Shown here piece after piece: positions 17,387 through 25,855 of a DNA stretch of 64,000 nt. How positions within the stretch are numbered: the first letter of the stretch is position 1; each line of letters starts with the position of its first letter. The position numbers and the translations under genes were made by a program. Source of the DNA: a bacterium (GTDB lineage Bacteria; Desulfobacterota; Binatia; HRBIN30; CADEER01). The notes under the pieces are model-generated. The model was not told where the DNA came from, ran no database searches, and saw only the letters and a list, made by a program, of their open reading frames with translations. The stretch lies in assembly GCA_030430165.1 (NCBI GenBank), contig JAUIGL010000014.1:26692-90691 (forward strand), in the 5' to 3' direction.

Positions 17387-20182
17387 CTAAAATCCATACT
17401 TGTCGCGGCGAAGTTTAAAGGCCTGCTCGCCACCTTCCATGACCTTCTTGATGGCATCGCGGACCTCGGTCACATCGATCGCCCCCTGCCCCTTAAGTGC
17501 GCCCTTCGAGTGATCCCCTGCGGTTTGGTGATCGCACCAAACGACAAGTTCTGCGTCTCCATTCACGACTAGGTTCGCGTTGTGGCTGGAGAACACAAGC
17601 TGTCGAGCCTTCTTCGCGACCCAGATTTGCTCAACCACTTCCAGAATCACAGGATTGTCCAGATCGTCTTCCGGCTGGTCGATTAGTAGCGGAGAGCCTG
17701 GCTGATTGAGGAGCGTCTTTAGAAGTGCGGTGGCCTGCTGGCCCGCAGAAGCATTCTCGAACGGGATGTAGTCATCTTCCCTCGCGCGAAACTCAAACAC
17801 CGGCTGATCCTGCATAGGTGTGAGCGCTAGATCCAGCCAGCTTGGAGCATCAAACTTCGCAGAAATGCGCTGGATGTCCTTGGCACTAAAGTCACAACTG
17901 GCCAAGAGCGGAGTATCTGGTGCAGGCTTGCCGGCAGGCTCTTCGATGGCTGCGAGGATCTCCAACTCCTCAAGCACCTTGTCCCAGAACTCAAGAGGTG
18001 CGCCGGCCTCCCCAAGGGACACGCCGAGCGCCTCCATCTTCTCTCGCCGCAGACCAGTTCCGGCCATCGCCTTTTTCAAGGCGGCCATCACTTCTTCGAT
18101 ACCAGCGCCCCGCCTTAGAGTCGCCCGGATATCAAGGCCGGACAGTTCGGTCAGACTCCGACATTGAGTCTCCAGAAGCCTCGACCGCTTCTCGTGGAGT
18201 TCTCGCCACTCGGCCCGGAGTTTACCATACTGCTCCTCCGGCGCTCCGAGCCCACTGAGTTGGGACTTGGCTGCCGTTGTGTTCGCCCTGGTCTGACCGA
18301 GCCGCCCTTCGAGGGCCTCCAACTCCTGTAGCTTGGACTCGTGTGTCGAGGAGCGCCCCTTGGCCTCGCGGTAGCGCTCCATGAACTGGGCATGCTCTTC
18401 GCTCCAGCGAGCCTGTTCCTTGCCGAACGTACCGGCAGGTGCCCTTGCGTCGCGCACAGCGGACAATGCCTCAGCGACAGCCTTCTTGGCCGTGTCGACA
18501 GCGTCCACCACAGCCTGTCGAGCGTTCCTTGTGAGTTCAGGTTTGGGAAGCGATTCGATCTGAGTGTCAGAGTCGGACGGCACTCCGTCTAACCGCCGCT
18601 GAGTCTCAGCTAGCAGCTTCTCAACGGCCGCCATATCGCTGCTCCATCCAACTATCGCCTGGTTCGCCTCTTCGTACCGCGGACTCAGGGCAATCAGGTC
18701 GCGGTCATCCTCGGAGAGATTAACAAGAGAACTGCGAAGGACGTCTGCCTGATCCGAGAGTGACTGGGCGGCAAGCTCGTTGTTCGCGATAGACAACTCA
18801 ACGCCGCGCTTCCGGATAACGGCCGCGTGCTCCTGCCTGATCGCCGTGTCAAGGGAGTCAAAGCGCTGAGAGATCTCGTCGAGCTCATGCTGAATTGGGG
18901 TCATTACAAACCGCTGCAGTTCCTCAACCCGTACACCCACGTTGCTGAGCTGCTTCTGACTGTAGGCTTGCACCGGCAGCAGGCTGCGGACGTCACGATC
19001 CTTGCACGCCTCGAAGGGCCCATCGCTGATTTTCAGGCGGACTTCGTCCGTCTTGCTGTCTCTGCGGACGACATGAGGAATCCCGTTCACGAGGAACTTA
19101 ACCTCGACGACAGCATCGTGCTTGGCGAGCGTAGCATCCACGAGCCCACGTCGGCGTTTCTGAAAATCCGGCAGCTCATCATCTGAAACTGGAGGAGGGG
19201 GTTGGTCGCACAAGGCCCATCTCAAGTACTCCAGAATCGTGGACTTACCCGTACCTCGGCCGCCAATCAAAGCGGTGTACTGCGGACTGAACTCAAGATG
19301 AGTTGGGCCAAAAAATGAGCAGTTCGTGACGTCAATGGACGCGATAGTCGTGCCCGGAAGAACGGGCTCTTCTTGTGAGATACGCGACTCTTGGGCCAAA
19401 CATGCCTGACGCAGTGCCTCGGCTGAGGGTACGGCCCACTTCACCCAAGTTGCATGCCGGCCAAGGTCGGCGTGGTCCGCCCTGCGGTTGTCGGATGTCT
19501 GGAAGAGCGCAATCCTCTTGTTGCCATACTGGGAAGCCTTGCCTTCGACTATGTTGAGGTTTCCGGTTCCCAAGCGCTCGACGGAGCCGTCCAGATAGCC
19601 CCCGACGCACGGCATGTTCCGATACTTGGGAGCTTGGCCTGCACGAAGGAGCGTATGCTGGCCGCCCTCGCTTACGTTTGGGAGGAGGATATATCTCCCG
19701 CGGAGATAATTGTGCTTGTCAAGCTCCTCATACACCATACTCAGCGTGGTCAGCTGCGGAAGAGGCAGTGTTTGAGCCGTCTTTGATTCGGTGGGGTCGT
19801 TCGCCTGAATCGCGAGCGCGTTGATCGCCAGCTGAAACAGGTCGCTCGGAAAATCGGCGTCGAATAGGAGAATGGCCTGGCAAGGTACTGCTAGGGTCAG
19901 CTCCATCCCCGGGAAGACCCTGATCCGCTGCTCCTCAGGGACAGGATCTCCGTTCTGGTCTCGCTCTTCCCGGGCAGCGTCGCGCACATAAGATGCAAAG
20001 ACTAGGTCGTGATGGTCGGTGACTGCGATCGCGTGGAGCTTCTTGCGACGACATGCCTTGACTAGCAAAGCACCGTACGCCCGACGCTCGTCCTCACTGA
20101 CGGCATCTGGACCCGCCCAGTTGATGTCTCTCGGGCTGTGGACTTGAAAGTCGCATCGGTAGAAGTGTGCCCCCTTGTCCAT
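17387..20182 (-). CDS. PHP-domain, SMC-like AAA ATPase (TrlF-like)
   Basis: 931 residues from ATG 20182 (AGGGGGC lies just upstream; a TTG 27 nt upstream is possible). Residues 1-250 are a PHP hydrolase-like domain with FYRCDFQVHSPRDINW, AIAVTDHHDL and FPGMELTLA. Metal-site residues include the VHSP and TDHH His; the first His of the usual HxH is Gln. Residues about 300-931 form an SMC/RecF-type ATPase: Walker A IGGRGTGKSTIL, a long coiled coil, signature-like ASAGQQATALL, Walker B LLIDQPEDDLDNP and H-loop VFSSHNANLVV. The same layout is found in TrlF-family ATPases, often near phage-defence or toxin loci. It stands in a region of distinct codon use. The function is inferred. Confidence 0.75.
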   Translation of the reverse strand: MDKGAHFYRCDFQVHSPRDINWAGPDAVSEDERRAYGALLVKACRRKKLHAIAVTDHHDLVFASYVRDAAREERDQNGDPVPEEQRIRVFPGMELTLAVPCQAILLFDADFPSDLFQLAINALAIQANDPTESKTAQTLPLPQLTTLSMVYEELDKHNYLRGRYILLPNVSEGGQHTLLRAGQAPKYRNMPCVGGYLDGSVERLGTGNLNIVEGKASQYGNKRIALFQTSDNRRADHADLGRHATWVKWAVPSAEALRQACLAQESRISQEEPVLPGTTIASIDVTNCSFFGPTHLEFSPQYTALIGGRGTGKSTILEYLRWALCDQPPPPVSDDELPDFQKRRRGLVDATLAKHDAVVEVKFLVNGIPHVVRRDSKTDEVRLKISDGPFEACKDRDVRSLLPVQAYSQKQLSNVGVRVEELQRFVMTPIQHELDEISQRFDSLDTAIRQEHAAVIRKRGVELSIANNELAAQSLSDQADVLRSSLVNLSEDDRDLIALSPRYEEANQAIVGWSSDMAAVEKLLAETQRRLDGVPSDSDTQIESLPKPELTRNARQAVVDAVDTAKKAVAEALSAVRDARAPAGTFGKEQARWSEEHAQFMERYREAKGRSSTHESKLQELEALEGRLGQTRANTTAAKSQLSGLGAPEEQYGKLRAEWRELHEKRSRLLETQCRSLTELSGLDIRATLRRGAGIEEVMAALKKAMAGTGLRREKMEALGVSLGEAGAPLEFWDKVLEELEILAAIEEPAGKPAPDTPLLASCDFSAKDIQRISAKFDAPSWLDLALTPMQDQPVFEFRAREDDYIPFENASAGQQATALLKTLLNQPGSPLLIDQPEDDLDNPVILEVVEQIWVAKKARQLVFSSHNANLVVNGDAELVVWCDHQTAGDHSKGALKGQGAIDVTEVRDAIKKVMEGGEQAFKLRRDKYGF

Positions 20183-20209
20183 TGAATAGCCCCCTTGGAC
20201 ACTGCTCAA

Positions 20210-20555
20210 AGAAACTCTGATTGTCGTGCACCACTCAAAACACCACTAAACCGAGACGCTAGCAGGCCCCTAGTCGAGAACAAAGGGCTGCCCGAGCGAT
20301 CCCTCCTAATGCAGGTGTCGACGTCTAAGAGCTTTCCAGGCGACTCGAGGAAACACTTCCCGCCCAAGCCGAGGTCCTTGAGATGCCGGAGGCGTAGCGA
20401 GGTAGGTTGAAACTCCGGAAGTACACTGCGCCTCACGTTCGGGTGGTCCAAGAGCCTTTACCCGGTCTGATGCAGGCATCTCCCATTCAGCGAGAGGCAT
20501 TGGACCTCCCGAAGCGCCACTTGCTCCACCGGGCCGAAACGGACAAGCTCTTCTC
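20210..20555. other. Intergenic region upstream of the PHP-ATPase and the candidate selenoprotein
   Basis: 346 nt between divergent genes. No ORF with supporting features and no obvious repeat. It marks the boundary between the lower-GC island and the GC-rich core. Confidence 0.35.
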
Positions 20556-20888
20556 ATGACGTTGGCACAGACGCGGACCGCGATCGTCGTTGCACTCGCT
20601 CTCGCCCTGGGGACGCAGCTGGCGTGGCCGGTGGCTGCGGCGGCGCAGCCGGACGAGTTGCATCGCTACGCGGTCGTCGTCACCGGGATGACGTGACGCG
20701 GGTCGTGCACCCACAGGGTCCGTGAGGCCCTGAAATCGATCGATGGCGTTACCCAGGTCGACGTCGACTTTGACGCCAAGAAGGCGACCGTGACCAGCTC
20801 GAGCGAGCTGACCCGCCCGATCTGCTCGGCGGCGTTGGAGAAGGCGGGCTACGGCATCAAGGATTTCTCGGCGATTGATTCGCCATGA
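20556..20888 (+). CDS. Exported HMA metal-binding protein with in-frame TGA (candidate selenoprotein)
   Basis: 110 codons if codon 47 (TGA at 20694) is read through. The N-terminus [16 protein letters not shown]...AAAAQ is a signal peptide. The remainder is a single heavy-metal-associated domain: [38 protein letters not shown], and an [10 protein letters not shown] end. Canonical HMA proteins have GMTCxxC here. The frame continues cleanly after the TGA to a stop that overlaps the next ATG by 4 nt. A hairpin suitable as a bacterial SECIS lies 17 nt after the TGA. Alternatives are a 3-nt insertion turning TGC into TGA-CGC, or a sequencing error. Likely a periplasmic metal-binding protein like MerP or CopZ. 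The frame's overall coding nature is well supported; selenocysteine insertion is inference. Confidence 0.6.
20714..20732 (+). promoter_or_regulatory. SECIS-like hairpin downstream of the in-frame TGA
   Basis: The 19-nt element folds as CAGGG/CCCTG, a single bulged T, CC/GG and a GTGA tetraloop. The apical loop begins 25 nt after the TGA triplet and starts with G-T. The bacterial SECIS of E. coli fdhF has the same plan: a stem, one bulged U, a short upper stem and a small loop with G/GU at the start, within roughly 16-37 nt of the UGA. It lies within the HMA coding sequence, so some pairing could be coincidental. Confidence 0.5.
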
Positions 20889-21508
20889 GCGGCGAGCTGC
20901 TGCGCCACGCACCGGCGACCGCGCGCAACCGCGAGCCGATCGCCGAAGTCCTGCGCGACCGCGTACCGGCCGGCGCGCTGGTGCTCGAGATCGCCAGCGG
21001 CAGCGGCGAGCACGCGGTGTTTCTCGCTCGCCAGCTCGATGGCGTCACCTGGCAACCTTCCGACCTCGATCCGGAGGCGCGCGCCAGCGTCGATGCCTGG
21101 CGCGACGCCGAGGCGGCGACCAACGTGCGGCCGGCGATCGCCCTCGACGCCGCCGCCGAAACGTGGCCGGTCGAGCGGGCCGACGCCGTCGTCTGCATCA
21201 ACATGGTCCACATCTCGCCGTGGAGCGCGACCCTCGGCCTGCTGCGCGGCGCCGGGCGGATCCTGCCGCCGGGCGGGCTGCTCTACCTCTACGGACCGTA
21301 CCGCATCGACGGTCGGCCGACCGCGCCCAGCAACCAGAGTTTCGACGCCAGCCTACAGGCGCGCAATCCCGAATGGGGGCTGCGCCTGCTGGCCGACGTC
21401 GAAGCCGCGGCCGCAGAACACGGGCTGGTGCTCGAGGAGGTCATCGACATGCCCGCCAACAACGTCTCGGTGGTCTTCCGGAAAAAGCTAGCCGCTGATG
21501 GACGCTGA
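20885..21508 (+). CDS. DUF938-type SAM-dependent methyltransferase
   Basis: 207 residues. [19 protein letters not shown] is the motif I glycine loop of class I SAM methyltransferases. It is followed by [14 protein letters not shown] (acidic residue for SAM ribose), [28 protein letters not shown] and [11 protein letters not shown], which are signatures of the DUF938 (UPF0585) family. The family's substrate is unknown. The ATG overlaps the stop of the HMA gene, suggesting coupled translation. The 3' end ([15 protein letters not shown]) is itself duplicated in the non-coding repeat just downstream. Confidence 0.85.
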   Translation: MSGELLRHAPATARNREPIAEVLRDRVPAGALVLEIASGSGEHAVFLARQLDGVTWQPSDLDPEARASVDAWRDAEAATNVRPAIALDAAAETWPVERADAVVCINMVHISPWSATLGLLRGAGRILPPGGLLYLYGPYRIDGRPTAPSNQSFDASLQARNPEWGLRLLADVEAAAAEHGLVLEEVIDMPANNVSVVFRKKLAADGR

Positions 21509-21811
21509 TCTACGCTGATGCGGGGCGGTCGAAGAGACCACGGATGAACACGGAAAACGCGGATCCCTGATGACGGGGGCACAGGCGAGCAATCTGCGTT
21601 TATCTGCGGCCATCTGCGGCTAAAGGCTTCTCCTGCTCGGTGGTTTTTCGGAAAAGCTAGCCGCTGATGGACGCTGATCTACGCTGATGCGGGGCGGTCG
21701 AATGAACAGACCACGGATGAACACGGATCAACACGGACAACGCGGGTCCAAGATGACGGGCGCACAGGCGAGGAATCTGCGTTTATCTGCGGCCATCTGC
21801 GGCTAAAGGCT
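21467..21811 (+). repeat. Imperfect tandem duplication of about 170 bp that includes the end of the DUF938 gene
   Basis: Copy one (about 21467-21628) contains the last codons of the methyltransferase (CGGTGGTCTTCCGGAAAAAG), then GATGGACGCTGATCTACG, GATGAACACGG and ATCTGCGTTTATCTGCGGCC. Copy two (about 21637-21811) repeats all of these with small changes and is non-coding. The motif family (GATGAACACGGAT, TTTATCTGCGGCCATCTGCG) resembles intergenic repeats known in several bacterial phyla. No other gene lies in this stretch. Confidence 0.75.
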
Positions 21812-21863
21812 CTTCCAGCCACCCCGTTTTGATCGACGCCACGATTTGCGGCATTCTGGGAGG

Positions 21864-22790
21864 ATGCAAAGGGTCGCCTTACTACTGTGCCTCGCCGTGG
21901 CGATGCTCGCCGCCTGCGGCGGCAAGAAGCCTCAGTCGGCGCACGAGTACTACACCACCGCCAGCGGCCACCTGCGCGATGGCGCCTACCCGATGGCGAT
22001 CGATCACTACCGCGATCTGCTCGACCAACATCCGTTCAGCGAGCTCGCCGAGGAAGCCGAGCTCAAGATCGCCCACGCGCACTTCCAGAACCGCGCCTGC
22101 CCGGAGGCGATCGCCGCCTTCTCCGACTTCCAGCGCCGCCATCCGACGAGCCCCTACCTGCCGATGGTCGGCTACCTCATCGGCCTGTGCAACGAGCGCC
22201 AGATGCAGAAGCCGGACCGCGACCAGAGCGCGTCGCAGAGCGCACACGCCTACTACCAGGCGGTGATCAACCAGTATCCCGAGAGTCCATTCGCCGACCT
22301 CGCCGGGGAACGACTGCTGCACTGTCGCGAGAGCCTGGCGCAGCACGAGCTGATCGTCGCCGCCTACTACGACAAGATGGGTAACGACAAAGCCGCCGAG
22401 GTGCGCCTGGTCGATCTGGTGCGTCGCTTCAACGACACCGACCAGGCGGCCGAGGGCCTTTACGATCTCGGCGAGATCTACGAGGAGCTCGAAGAGCCGG
22501 ACAAGGCCGAGCTCGCCTACGCCGCACTGATCTTCCACCACCCGGACCACAACCTCGCCGACAACGCCGCGGCGCGGATCGAAGACATCGGTGATGCCGA
22601 GAACCCGCCGGTCGGCGATCCGCTGGCGGCGCTGCTGGCGCGCGCCGGCCGGGTTCGCAGTCTCGACCAACCGCTGAAAGACCCGCGGGAGATCGCCGAG
22701 ATGACCGAGTCCGGCAGCAACCGCGTCGGCTTCAACCAGCCGCCCCTCGACCCCTCCGTCGGCACCAGCGCGCCCAATCGTCGATACTGA
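21864..22790 (+). CDS. bamD: BamD-like outer-membrane lipoprotein
   Basis: 308 residues from ATG 21864 (TTG at 21846 would add six residues). A type II signal peptide ends in LAVAMLAAC, giving a lipoprotein. The body has TPR-like units: YYTTASGHLRDGAYPMAIDHY, YDKMG...AEVRLVDLVRRF and AEGLYDLGEIYEELE. Text of the type HPFSELAEEAEL, YPESPFADLAGERLL and ESLAQHELIVAAYYDK matches the BamD family. It would be part of the BAM complex that inserts outer-membrane proteins. The C-terminal 60 residues are a non-conserved, polar extension. The GH97 gene follows after 28 nt. Confidence 0.75.
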   Translation: MQRVALLLCLAVAMLAACGGKKPQSAHEYYTTASGHLRDGAYPMAIDHYRDLLDQHPFSELAEEAELKIAHAHFQNRACPEAIAAFSDFQRRHPTSPYLPMVGYLIGLCNERQMQKPDRDQSASQSAHAYYQAVINQYPESPFADLAGERLLHCRESLAQHELIVAAYYDKMGNDKAAEVRLVDLVRRFNDTDQAAEGLYDLGEIYEELEEPDKAELAYAALIFHHPDHNLADNAAARIEDIGDAENPPVGDPLAALLARAGRVRSLDQPLKDPREIAEMTESGSNRVGFNQPPLDPSVGTSAPNRRY

Positions 22791-22818
22791 GGTCGCCCGC
22801 GCCTCCTCGCGCCGCCCC

Positions 22819-24834
22819 ATGCTCGATTCCGCACGCGCGATCCGCGGCACAGCCGCACTGGCGGCGATCTTCTCGATTCTCCTGGTCGCATGCGGGTCGG
22901 ATGACGACGCGCCGGCGGCGACGCAGTGGGTGGTCCGCTCGCCCGACCGAAGCGTCGTCGCCACGCTCGCGATTCGCAATCTGGCCGGCACCGCCGACTA
23001 CCCGGACGCGGAGCGCCTCTACTACCGGGTCGACGTCGCCGGCGTGCAGGCCCTCGACTGGTCGCCACTCGGCCTGCGAACCGACCGCGCCGACTTTTCC
23101 GACGACCCCACGCTGGTGGCAACGCAGCGGCGGGCAATCCGCGAATCCTACACCACCACGGTCGGCAAGCGCCGCGACCGCGAAGCTCGCGCCAACCAGA
23201 TCGAGCTGCGCTTCGACTTCGCCGACGGACCACTCGAGCTCATCCTGCACGCCGCGGACGACGGCGTGGCCTACCGCTACCGCCTGCCCGGCGACAGTGC
23301 CGACGCGGTCACCGTCACCGCCGAGCTGTCCGGCTTCCGGCTCGCCGACGACGCCGCCGGTTGGCTGATCCCCTACTCCAACCCGACCCCGTTCACCCCG
23401 GCCTACGAACGCTACGCGCAGAAGGTGGTCGCCGGCGACACCAATCGCGACAACGGCTGGGGCTACACCGCGCTCTTCACCTTGCCCGATTCCGATCTCC
23501 ACGTGCTGATCAGCGAGTCCGACCTCGATGGAGACTACGCCGGAACCCACCTCGCCCAGCCGAGCGGCTCACTCTACCGAATCGCCTTTCCCGACGCGGC
23601 AGAGGGACGCGGCGTCGGCGCGACCCAGCCGACGGCGCGACTGCCGCTGACGACTCCCTGGCGGGTGATCGTGATCGGCGACCTGCCGGCCATCTTCGCC
23701 TCGACCCTGGTCGACGATCTGGCGGCGCCGGCCGACAGCGAGCTCTTCTCCAACGTCGAGTGGATCGCTCCCGGGCGCAGTGCGTGGTCGTGGCTGACCC
23801 AGGACACCGGCACACCCGAGCTGCAACGCGAGTACGTCGACTTCGCCGCCGAGATGGGCTGGGAGCTGGTGCTGGTCGACGCGCGATGGGACGAGTGGCC
23901 GAACGGCGAGGCCGACGTGCTCGACCTCATCGACTACGCCGACGCGCGCGGCGTCGGAATTCTGCTGTGGTACAACTCGGGAGGCGAGCACAACGTCATC
24001 GCCACCGAGACACCGCGCGACCGCATGGACGATCCAACGGTACGGCGCGAAGAGCTCGCCAAGATCGCATCCTGGGGAGTCCGCGGCATCAAGGTCGACT
24101 TCTTCCAGAGCGAGAAACAAGATCGCATCCAGCAGTATCTGGGGATCCTCGAAGACGCGGCGGCGAACCGCTTGCTGGTCAACTTCCACGGCTGCACCAT
24201 CCCGCGCGGCTGGCACCGCACCTACCCGAATCTGATGACCATGGAATCGGTGCGCGGCGCCGAGAACTATCGACTGTTCGACGGCCCCGACGCCATCGAC
24301 AACGTGCGTTACGTGTTCACCCGCAACGTCGTCGGCTCGATGGACTACACCCCGGTCACCTTCGCCGCCGCGCTCGACAAACAACAGATTCCCTATGCCC
24401 ACCAGCTCGCCCTCGCCGTCGTCTTCGAATCGGGCATCCAACACTTCGCCGACAACGGCGACGCCGACCCGACGACCGGGTATCGCCGCGTCTTCGGCGC
24501 GGCGCCGTTCGCCGGCGACCTGCTGCGCGAGGTCCCGGTCGTCTGGGACGAGTCACTCCTGGTCGAAGGGGGGCCCGACTCGCACGCGGTGGTGGCGCGA
24601 CGCAGCGGCGCGGAGTGGTACCTCGCCGGAATCAGCGGCCTGCTCGACCCGCTCCAGCTCTCCCTCGAGCTCGACTTCCTGGCGCCGGGCGCCTACGACG
24701 CAGAGATCATTTCGACCGGCAGCGCGCCCGAGGAGATGACGCGGCAATTTCGGCAGATCCGCGGCGGTGACGTTCTCGACCTCGAGCTCGGCGCCAAGGA
24801 CGGCTTCGTCGCCGTCCTGCGACGCGCCAACTGA
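22819..24834 (+). CDS. GH97-family glycoside hydrolase lipoprotein
   Basis: 671 residues. The signal ends in SILLVAC (lipobox), so the enzyme is membrane-anchored. An N-terminal beta-sandwich (WVVRSPDRSVVATLAIRNL, YYRVDVAGVQALDWSPLGL) precedes a TIM barrel with ELVLVDARWDEW, GILLWYNSGGEHN, GIKVDFFQSEKQD, NFHGCTIPRGWHRTYPN and ESVRGAENY. These are family GH97 signatures; known members are alpha-glucosidases and alpha-galactosidases. The Asp of KVDFF is at the retaining nucleophile position, suggesting the alpha-galactosidase-type branch, but this was not tested. It is not in a sugar-utilisation operon. Confidence 0.85.
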   Translation: MLDSARAIRGTAALAAIFSILLVACGSDDDAPAATQWVVRSPDRSVVATLAIRNLAGTADYPDAERLYYRVDVAGVQALDWSPLGLRTDRADFSDDPTLVATQRRAIRESYTTTVGKRRDREARANQIELRFDFADGPLELILHAADDGVAYRYRLPGDSADAVTVTAELSGFRLADDAAGWLIPYSNPTPFTPAYERYAQKVVAGDTNRDNGWGYTALFTLPDSDLHVLISESDLDGDYAGTHLAQPSGSLYRIAFPDAAEGRGVGATQPTARLPLTTPWRVIVIGDLPAIFASTLVDDLAAPADSELFSNVEWIAPGRSAWSWLTQDTGTPELQREYVDFAAEMGWELVLVDARWDEWPNGEADVLDLIDYADARGVGILLWYNSGGEHNVIATETPRDRMDDPTVRREELAKIASWGVRGIKVDFFQSEKQDRIQQYLGILEDAAANRLLVNFHGCTIPRGWHRTYPNLMTMESVRGAENYRLFDGPDAIDNVRYVFTRNVVGSMDYTPVTFAAALDKQQIPYAHQLALAVVFESGIQHFADNGDADPTTGYRRVFGAAPFAGDLLREVPVVWDESLLVEGGPDSHAVVARRSGAEWYLAGISGLLDPLQLSLELDFLAPGAYDAEIISTGSAPEEMTRQFRQIRGGDVLDLELGAKDGFVAVLRRAN

Positions 24835-24936
24835 GCGCCCAAACCGGCCGCGCTCGGCCTCCTCCCACCATCGTGGAAGGATCGTTGACAATCCCCAGGG
24901 GCCGACGTAGACCTCCAAGGACTCAATTCGACATAC

Positions 24937-25047
24937 CTCTTATCAAGAGTGGCTGAGGGACTGGCCCTTCGAAGCCACAGCAACCGGATCTTCCGATCCA
25001 ACGAAGAAACGGTGCTAATTCCAGCCGGGAATCCGGGGAGATGAGGG
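24937..25047 (+). promoter_or_regulatory. SAM-I (S-box) riboswitch
   Basis: The stretch contains the S-box core in order: CTCTTATCAAGAG, GGCTGAGGGACTGGCCC, GAAGCCACAGCAACC, GGTGCTAATTCCAGC and GATGAG. P1 pairs CTCTTATC (24937-24944) with GATGAGGG (25040-25047). These are the conserved segments of the SAM-I aptamer, which senses S-adenosylmethionine and normally turns genes off when SAM is plentiful. It leads directly to the intrinsic terminator at 25067 and then to the sulfur-carrier operon, the only genes downstream on this strand. Confidence 0.95.
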
Positions 25048-25066
25048 AGGACAGCAACTACACCGA

Positions 25067-25098
25067 GCCTCCGCGACCCTGCGGGGGCTTTCGTTTTT
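25067..25098 (+). terminator. Riboswitch-controlled intrinsic terminator
   Basis: GCCTCCGC (25067-25074), a six-base loop and GCGGGGGC (25081-25088) form an 8-bp stem with one G-T pair, followed by TTTCGTTTTTT. The GGAGG at 25046-25050, next to and partly within the P1 3' strand, is complementary to CCTCC in this stem. An antiterminator can therefore form when the aptamer is empty, which is the classic OFF-switch arrangement. Confidence 0.85.
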
Positions 25099-25111
25099 TG
25101 CGAACGAAACG

Positions 25112-25855
25112 ATGGGCAATCGGTCTGAGAGAGACAACCGCTGGGGGCGCGCTCGCGTCCTGGTGATCGGCGTCGGCGGCCTCGGCTGCCCGGCGGCGCT
25201 TGCCCTGGCCGGCAGCGGTATCGGCACCTTGGTGCTCGCCGACCCCGACCGGGTCGAGCTCTCCAACCTGCCGCGACAACTTCTGCACCAAGAGGCGGAC
25301 ATCGGCCGGCACAAAGTGGATTCGGCCGCCGAGACCCTGAGCGCGCGCTTTCCCGACGTTCGCATCGAGCGCATCGACCGTGCCATCGACGCCGACAACG
25401 CCGCGGACGTCCTGGCAAACGTCGATTTCGCAATCGATGCGACCGACGGAACCGCGACCAAGCTGATGATCAACGACGCCGCCGTGCGCGCCGGGGTCGC
25501 CTTCTCGCACGCCGGGGTGGTCGGTTTTTCGGGCCAGCTGCTGGCCGTCGCCCCCGGGCGGGTCCCCTGCGTGCGCTGCGTCTTCCCCGACCTCGAGAGC
25601 GCCGCCGAGGAAGCGGAGGCGACTTGCCGCGAGGCGGGCATCGTCGGACCCGTCGCCGGACTGTTCGGCGCACTGCAGGCGCAGCAGGCGCTCGACTACC
25701 TCGCCGGAGCCGAGGTGCCGGCACAGCTGCACACCTACGACGGCATCGGCGACCGCTGGCGCCGGATCGACACGACATCGTCGCTGCCCTGCCCGCTCTG
25801 CGCCGGGTTGGCCAGAGGCGCGCGCGGCGAAGGAGATCAACCATGGGCCATGTGA
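25112..25855 (+). CDS. E1-like (HesA/MoeB/ThiF) adenylyltransferase
   Basis: 247 residues. VLVIGVGGLGCPAALALAGSGIG is the Rossmann nucleotide-binding motif, followed by ADPDRVELSNLPRQLLH (Arg and Asp of the ATP site) and NDAAVRAGVAFSHAGVVGF. CVRC (about residue 149) and CPLC (about residue 227) form the structural zinc site, and CREAG holds the probable catalytic Cys. The enzyme would adenylate the C-terminal Gly of the sulfur carrier encoded two genes downstream. At 247 residues it is of MoeB/HesA size. First gene after the SAM riboswitch; its 3' end overlaps the start of the next gene by 13 nt. Confidence 0.9.
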   Translation: MGNRSERDNRWGRARVLVIGVGGLGCPAALALAGSGIGTLVLADPDRVELSNLPRQLLHQEADIGRHKVDSAAETLSARFPDVRIERIDRAIDADNAADVLANVDFAIDATDGTATKLMINDAAVRAGVAFSHAGVVGFSGQLLAVAPGRVPCVRCVFPDLESAAEEAEATCREAGIVGPVAGLFGALQAQQALDYLAGAEVPAQLHTYDGIGDRWRRIDTTSSLPCPLCAGLARGARGEGDQPWAM

